A stretch of DNA of 64,000 bases from positions 25,754,322 through 25,818,321 of the forward strand of contig NC_064753.1 in NCBI RefSeq assembly GCF_011397635.1, read 5' to 3'. Source of the DNA: Epinephelus fuscoguttatus. Lineage: Eukaryota; Chordata; Actinopteri; Perciformes; Serranidae. Positions 60,230 through 64,000 of this stretch are shown here, piece after piece. The first letter of the stretch is position 1; every line of letters starts with the position of its first letter. The translations under genes were made by a program, and so were the position numbers. The notes beneath the pieces are model-generated. The model worked only from the letters and a program-made list of their open reading frames with translations, had not been told where the DNA came from and did no database searches.

Positions 60230-61584
60230 GCCAGGAGTAAAGACATTGGACAGAAAGAAAATGACAGATTTACACACACTGTCAGGTATGTGACCAGGAG
60301 ATGGTGCAGACACCCTGACACATCTCGTTCTCATGAAACACTAGATGGATTGATTTTAACTTTCTCAGTTTACAGGGTGTTAAAAGGTATCAGACACTTA
60401 AATTTAAGGCTTTTTAAGAGCTTTGCAAGATCATCTTTAACCAAATTTAAGACAAATCATCTTTTTTTTATTCATGTATTAAGAGTAAGTATAAAGGTAA
60501 GTAGTATATATGATCCCTTGCCGAGTTTATGTAAGTTTTATGTAGAAACATGGTCATTATAGAGAGTCAGGTAAATCTACTCTTTTCCAACAGGTAGGTG
60601 CAAGTATAAGGTTAAAAAAGCATTAAGTTGGGGCGTCGGTGGCTTAGTGGCAGAGCAGGCGCCCCATGTACAAGGCTGTTGCCGCACCGGCCCGGGTTCG
60701 AATCCAGCCTGTGGCCCTTTGCTGCTGCCCTCTCTCTCTCTCCCCCTTTCACGCTTGATTATCCTATCTATAAAGGCAAAAATGCCCAAAAAAAAAATCT
60801 AAAAAAAAAGCATTAAGTTCAGGGGGTTTAAAGATTTGAAATGACAGAAATGTTGACTTTCACACAGAAGAGCTTGACTGACTCATCAAAATATAAATCA
60901 TAAGATGGATAAGATAATTTTTTGTGGCAATAATGACCTCATAAACTCAAATTTAAGACTATTTAATAACTTTTAAGGGCGGCACGGTGGTGTGGTGGTT
61001 AGCACTCTCGCCTCACAGCAAGAGGGTTGCCGGTTCGATCCCAGGCATGGGAGCCCTTCTGTGTGGAGTTTGCATGTTCTCTCCGTGTCAGCGTGGGTTC
61101 TCTCCGGGCACTCCGGCTTCCTCCCACAGTCCAAAGACATGCAGATTGGGGACTAGGTTAATTGGTGACTCTAAATTGTCCGTAGGTGTGAATGTGAGTG
61201 TGAATGGTTGTTTGTCTCTATATGTCAGCCCTGCGATAGTCTGGCGACCTGTCCAGGGTGTACCCTGCCTCTCGCCCGATGTAGCTGGGATAGGCTCCAG
61301 CCCCCCCGCGACCCTCAAGAGGATGAAGCGGCTAGAAGATGAATAATAACTTTTAAGGCCTAATATGTATAAAAATGAATTTAAGACATTTTACCACTTT
61401 TTAAGGACCTGCAGAGACCCTGGTTTTTATGCAAGTTATTGAGCAGGACATGTGTCCATTACCTCCAGCACTATCTGCAAGTCTTCTGTGTATCTCTCCT
61501 CTGTCTGGATCAGCTCATGGATGTAACCCTGTCTCTTCTTCTCCTGGGAGCTCATCGAGTCCAGACTGTTAAGGTCTGCACACC
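54341..61584 (-). CDS. itsn2: Intersectin-2, 3' part: DH-PH-C2 module (13 exons, 5' end outside window)
   Basis: Intersectins are endocytic scaffolds; the long isoform carries a DH-PH-C2 module that activates Cdc42 and links coated-pit formation to actin. Exons on the minus strand: 61584-61463, 60180-60074, 59934-59751, 59569-59471, 59305-59222, 59097-59014, 57878-57816, 57148-56999, 56891-56773, 56680-56598, 56517-56434, 56099-55926, 54489-54341. All phases agree, leaving 499 codons and TAG. Domains in this fragment: DH about 18-205 ([34 protein letters not shown]), PH about 235-355 ([27 protein letters not shown]) and C2 about 370-490 ([22 protein letters not shown]). [21 protein letters not shown] and [18 protein letters not shown] fit intersectin-2 better than intersectin-1; which teleost paralogue (a or b) cannot be told. 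The EH and SH3 exons must lie beyond 64000. One residue is missing in [10 protein letters not shown] relative to mammals (KLPTDPSSDEP, as I recall it). Confidence 0.93.
54765..55480 (+). mobile_element. hAT-like MITE cluster in the last itsn2 intron
   Basis: TAGCCTGGCATCACCAGACC at about 54755 resembles the TAGCCTGG ends of the element at 26824. At 55292-55322 and 55353-55386 there are inverted copies of GAGCTCA(C/T)AGAT(G/T)TGTCTGG followed by TTCCCAGGCT or TTCTCAGGCT, which form a compact palindrome. The minus-strand frame at 55037-55477 crosses this and is not a gene. Exact element limits were not resolved. Confidence 0.45.
56953..56978 (+). repeat. GT microsatellite in an itsn2 intron
   Basis: A GT run lies about 20 nt beyond the donor of the itsn2 exon that ends at 56999. 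It is short and interrupted. Confidence 0.85.
57195..57300 (-). repeat. Retroelement tail fragment in an itsn2 intron
   Basis: AAAGTTTATTTATGAAGCAT followed by TTCAAAGTGCTTTACAGGTA has the form of a fish LINE/SINE end in reverse orientation. A related piece is at 42615-42665. Confidence 0.45.
57880..59010. other. itsn2: itsn2 intron of about 1.1 kb without further exons
   Basis: Intron between the itsn2 exons ending at 59014 and beginning at 57878. The minus-strand frame at 58297-58500 has no matching splice sites and is not needed to keep the itsn2 reading frame. No other feature is recognised. Confidence 0.5.
60188..60226 (+). repeat. AC microsatellite next to an itsn2 acceptor
   Basis: About 19 AC units just upstream (in transcript sense) of the exon starting at 60180, so the transcript carries a GU run directly before the acceptor GTGTAG. 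Confidence 0.9.
60631..60795 (+). repeat. tRNA-derived SINE in an itsn2 intron
   Basis: Starts GGGGCGTCGGTGGCTTAGTG with an A-box-like segment, then GCGCCCCATGTACAAGGC and a B-box GGTTCGAATCC, followed by GTGGCCCTTTGCTGC, a CT-rich linker and a tail AAAGGCAAAAATGCCC with poly-A. The tRNA-like head does not form a complete cloverleaf gene, so it is a SINE and not a tRNA. The same family is at 44216. Confidence 0.88.
60976..61348 (+). repeat. Full-length tRNA-derived SINE (DANA/Mermaid-like) in an itsn2 intron
   Basis: Starts GGGCGGCACGGTGGTGTGGT, has A-box text GTGGTTAGCACTCTCGCC and B-box GGTTCGATCCC, then GGAGTTTGCATGTTCTCTCC, CCGGCTTCCTCCCACAGTCC and AAAGACATGCAG. It ends CTCAAGAGGATGAAGCGG with an ATGAATAATAA tail. 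This is the best-preserved copy in the window. Both SINEs lie antisense to itsn2 within one intron. Confidence 0.9.
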
Positions 61585-61846
61585 CTGCAGGAGAGGAGGA
61601 ACACACAAGAGAGGGTTGTATGACTGAAAACAAACAGTGCCACCTGCTGGACGTTCAGACCAAAAAAAAAAGCAAAAAACAGAAAAGCCCATAATCCTGC
61701 TTTAGACTCTCTCTACTTGACTCTCTCATGTCTATTTGCATATGACCGAAGCTTTCAGAAAATAGGAGAGGGACGACAAAGAGGAAGAGGGATGGAAAAG
61801 GAAATGGGAAAGACTATAGTTTATATCAGCACACACACACACTTAC

Positions 61847-61988
61847 CTGATACACGGAGCCCATTAGCCCACTGTGAGGGTCCCTCACTAGCTGACTGCT
61901 GCTCGCTCACTGACCTTTCTCTTTCTTCTCCCTCATCGTCCGCCTCATCCCAAAGGTTTAGAAAGTGAAAGCTGTTCTGTAGAGTCAT
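61847..61988 (-). CDS. itsn2: Candidate alternative first (or internal) exon of itsn2
   Basis: On the minus strand an ATG at 61988 opens MTLQNSFHFLNLWDEADDEG, continues through an acidic stretch with EERERSVSEQQSASE and ends at a consensus donor, CAG/GTAAGT, at 61847. The leftover G joins GG of the next itsn2 exon (61584) in the correct phase and gives [10 protein letters not shown] before the DH domain. An acceptor-like CTCTACAG at 61977 would also allow an internal exon, but in the phase expected after the last SH3 exon (one base carried over) it would meet a stop at once. It therefore fits better as an alternative start of a DH-PH-C2-only product. An in-frame stop lies upstream of the ATG. 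No transcript evidence is available. Confidence 0.45.
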
Positions 61989-61989
61989 T

Positions 61990-64000
61990 TCTCTGACTCT
62001 GATTATGTGTCTTTAAGTATTTTAGTTAGTTGTCTTCTGTTGCATTTGCCTGACTGTACTCTCCTGTTGGTCTCTTTCTCCTTCTGTGCGGTTATCTTCT
62101 CGTTGCTGGTATCAGACTAAAACCAAATCTGTTTGTACCAAAACAGGAAGAGGGATTCTTTCTTTCTTTCTCACCCCGTGACGCATGTTCAGAGTAGAAA
62201 AAGCTTAGTTTTTTTCTTCTTGTTCTAAGCTACTTTTGCCACTGAGGTAAGCCAGAAAATTTTGGAATATTTTCTACCATAATGTCCACATCAGAAGCCT
62301 AATATTATAATCCCAAAAAGGAAGTCACATGGATGTTTGACACTGCATCCAGCTGACTACGGGACACAAAAACAGCAGAAAAGGGTTGTTCACATGCTGT
62401 GTATCTACCCATCTTAATCATATGTACTGTGTTGACACTATAAACACTGCATTCAACACATTCACACACACACACACACACCCCGCAGAAGGGAAGACTG
62501 ATATTCAATTTAACAATAAAACACTTTACTATCATTTCAAACCAATCTTTATTTTATAGGTTTTATTTCAGGATCAGAAAATATATTAGACACATCTTCA
62601 AAAATAATTACACCATCTCTTGTACCACAAATGTCCTGTATATACCATCAGATCGGTTGTGCTAACAGCTGTTATAAGCTCTAGGAGCAGCGCCACTCCA
62701 TCAGTGTGGTCCACCCAGTTTCACTGCAGCATTTCACAACTCTAAGTTTGTTGTAAACTGTGTCGAGTAAACTCTGAATGGAAAAAAAGACAGCTAGCGG
62801 TTTAGCAGCAGTTTATTTTCTTTGCATTAGCCATCATCATTACAGATGGTGGTGCACTTTGACATCTGAACTGCAGCATCTTTAACGCAATTCCCTGTGT
62901 GCATCAGACTGGGCTCAGGAGTCACAGTCACTCATGAAAAGCTTGCATAGTTTTTTTTTTCACTTTTTGCCCTGAAGGAAATGTTACCTGACCATAATGA
63001 CCACTATTTTATTTTGGTGAACGCTACAAGCGGATGTGCACTCACTTTATGCACAGACAGAAAAATTCAAAGCAGCAGCAAAACAGTATTCGGTTAATAT
63101 AAGGTGCAGCAGCGGTTCGTGATAATGTCTCTGAAAGGCGAAGTTTACATCTGTTGATGGCTTTGAAACAGTTAGGCATATGATGAAGAGACGCTTCATC
63201 TCACTTCAAAATCACTTATGTTCCTTCTGTCTGTGATGACAGCTGACCCAGTTATGGCTTTTAAATGCAGAGGGCAAACTGTACGCTTCTGCTCGTACCA
63301 TTCTCTGCCCAAATTGAGCTCAACAGAAGGTTTTCAGAGGCACAAAATCAAAGGCGCACTGCAAGATGGTTACAGCTGCAAGCAAAACTGCAATGTTACA
63401 TTGTTTTATAGCATACTCACTCAAGATTGTTGTTGAACATATCTGAAGAGTGTTGCAGGTTGGACCTTTTTTTTTGCTGGCCGACGTGGAAATTAGCATC
63501 AACCAGGTCCCATCAAAAAGCTTTAGGGATTTTTCTATTGGATTTTGGATTATTGCAGAAAATAAGCTCTGTGGCAAATAAAAGTTTATGATACCTACAT
63601 GTTTTGTTCAGCAAGATTATTTTAACATCACTTTCATAGTTAATGAAGCCTAAACGCAATCACCAGAAATAAAAAGCTAATGTAAGGCTGTAAATGAACT
63701 ACACTACGGTCGCATGATGTAACATCCCTACCACAGCAAAGCCATAAAGCCGTGTTCGGCAATAATGACTTCTGTAGTCTCATTCAGCCACTTATTAGCA
63801 ACCCCCTTTTTTAAGACACATAAAAGCTTCAAAATTCAAGAGTGGGGTATTTACGTGATTAATGTCGTAGAACAAGACGTGAAAGTCTCTAACCAAAACC
63901 CTAATTTCAGGCATCTAACCCATTCAAAGAACTCACTGACTTCAAAACGAGGGAACCAGAGGGGCAGAAATCACTTTTGGGAGTCATAACTACAGCACTC
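61990..64000. other. Probable itsn2 intron or upstream flank
   Basis: No SH3-type exon is visible on the minus strand between 61990 and the window end. A CA run lies at 62463-62481. Frames at 62305-62535, 63218-63577 and 63765-63989 show no splice-bounded coding signal. The sequence is either a long intron of itsn2 or promoter-side flank of the alternative exon. Confidence 0.5.

Noticed and set aside
60631-60705. Candidate tRNA gene (A-box and B-box readable)
   Set aside because: No complete cloverleaf or terminator, and it continues into a SINE body and tail; the same sequence type recurs at 44216.

Overview
The window reads as nuclear DNA of a bony fish, most likely a percomorph teleost. 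It has compact spliced genes with GT-AG introns, three vertebrate genes in fish-like form, long AT-rich spacers, many CA/GT microsatellites, and several SINE and MITE families that I remember as common in percomorph genomes. There is no bacterial or viral gene set, no operon and no CRISPR array. Most open frames are chance or repeat-derived.

Three protein-coding genes are well supported, all on the minus strand, so they read from right to left. (1) xkr5, an XK-related membrane protein, has 13 coding exons between 20083 and 11058; the joined exons stay in frame for 744 codons plus stop. (2) eva1a (fam176a), a small single-pass ER/lysosome protein linked to autophagy and cell death, has three coding exons between 30024 and 25835 (190 codons plus stop). 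(3) The 3' half of an intersectin-2 gene (itsn2 type) has 13 exons between 61584 and 54341 that encode the DH-PH-C2 module; the EH and SH3 exons must lie beyond position 64000. An extra phase-compatible exon with its own ATG (61847-61988) may be an alternative start for a DH-PH-C2-only product.

Layout: 1-590 spacer; about 590-760 a possible promoter with E-boxes and a non-coding first exon of a gene leaving the window to the left; 1.1-2.7 kb a mobile element carrying a 21-bp minisatellite; 2.7-11 kb spacer with repeats, including a diverged direct duplication; 11-20.3 kb xkr5; 20.3-25.7 kb spacer with a small hAT-like element; 25.7-30.1 kb eva1a; 30.1-53.8 kb a gene-poor spacer with many interspersed repeats, hairpins and microsatellites; 53.8-62 kb itsn2; 62-64 kb itsn2 intron or upstream sequence.

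The three genes have no obvious shared pathway; the order looks like ordinary chromosomal neighbourhood. I did not find a clearly new biological system. The most useful leads are the possible internal start of itsn2, a two-copy inverted-repeat element with an internal minisatellite, two hAT-type MITEs with readable 8-bp target duplications, an xkr5 intron built almost entirely of a tetranucleotide repeat, and a His-rich insert in Eva1a. Exon borders were set by reading splice sites and checking phase by hand; no alignment or search was run.
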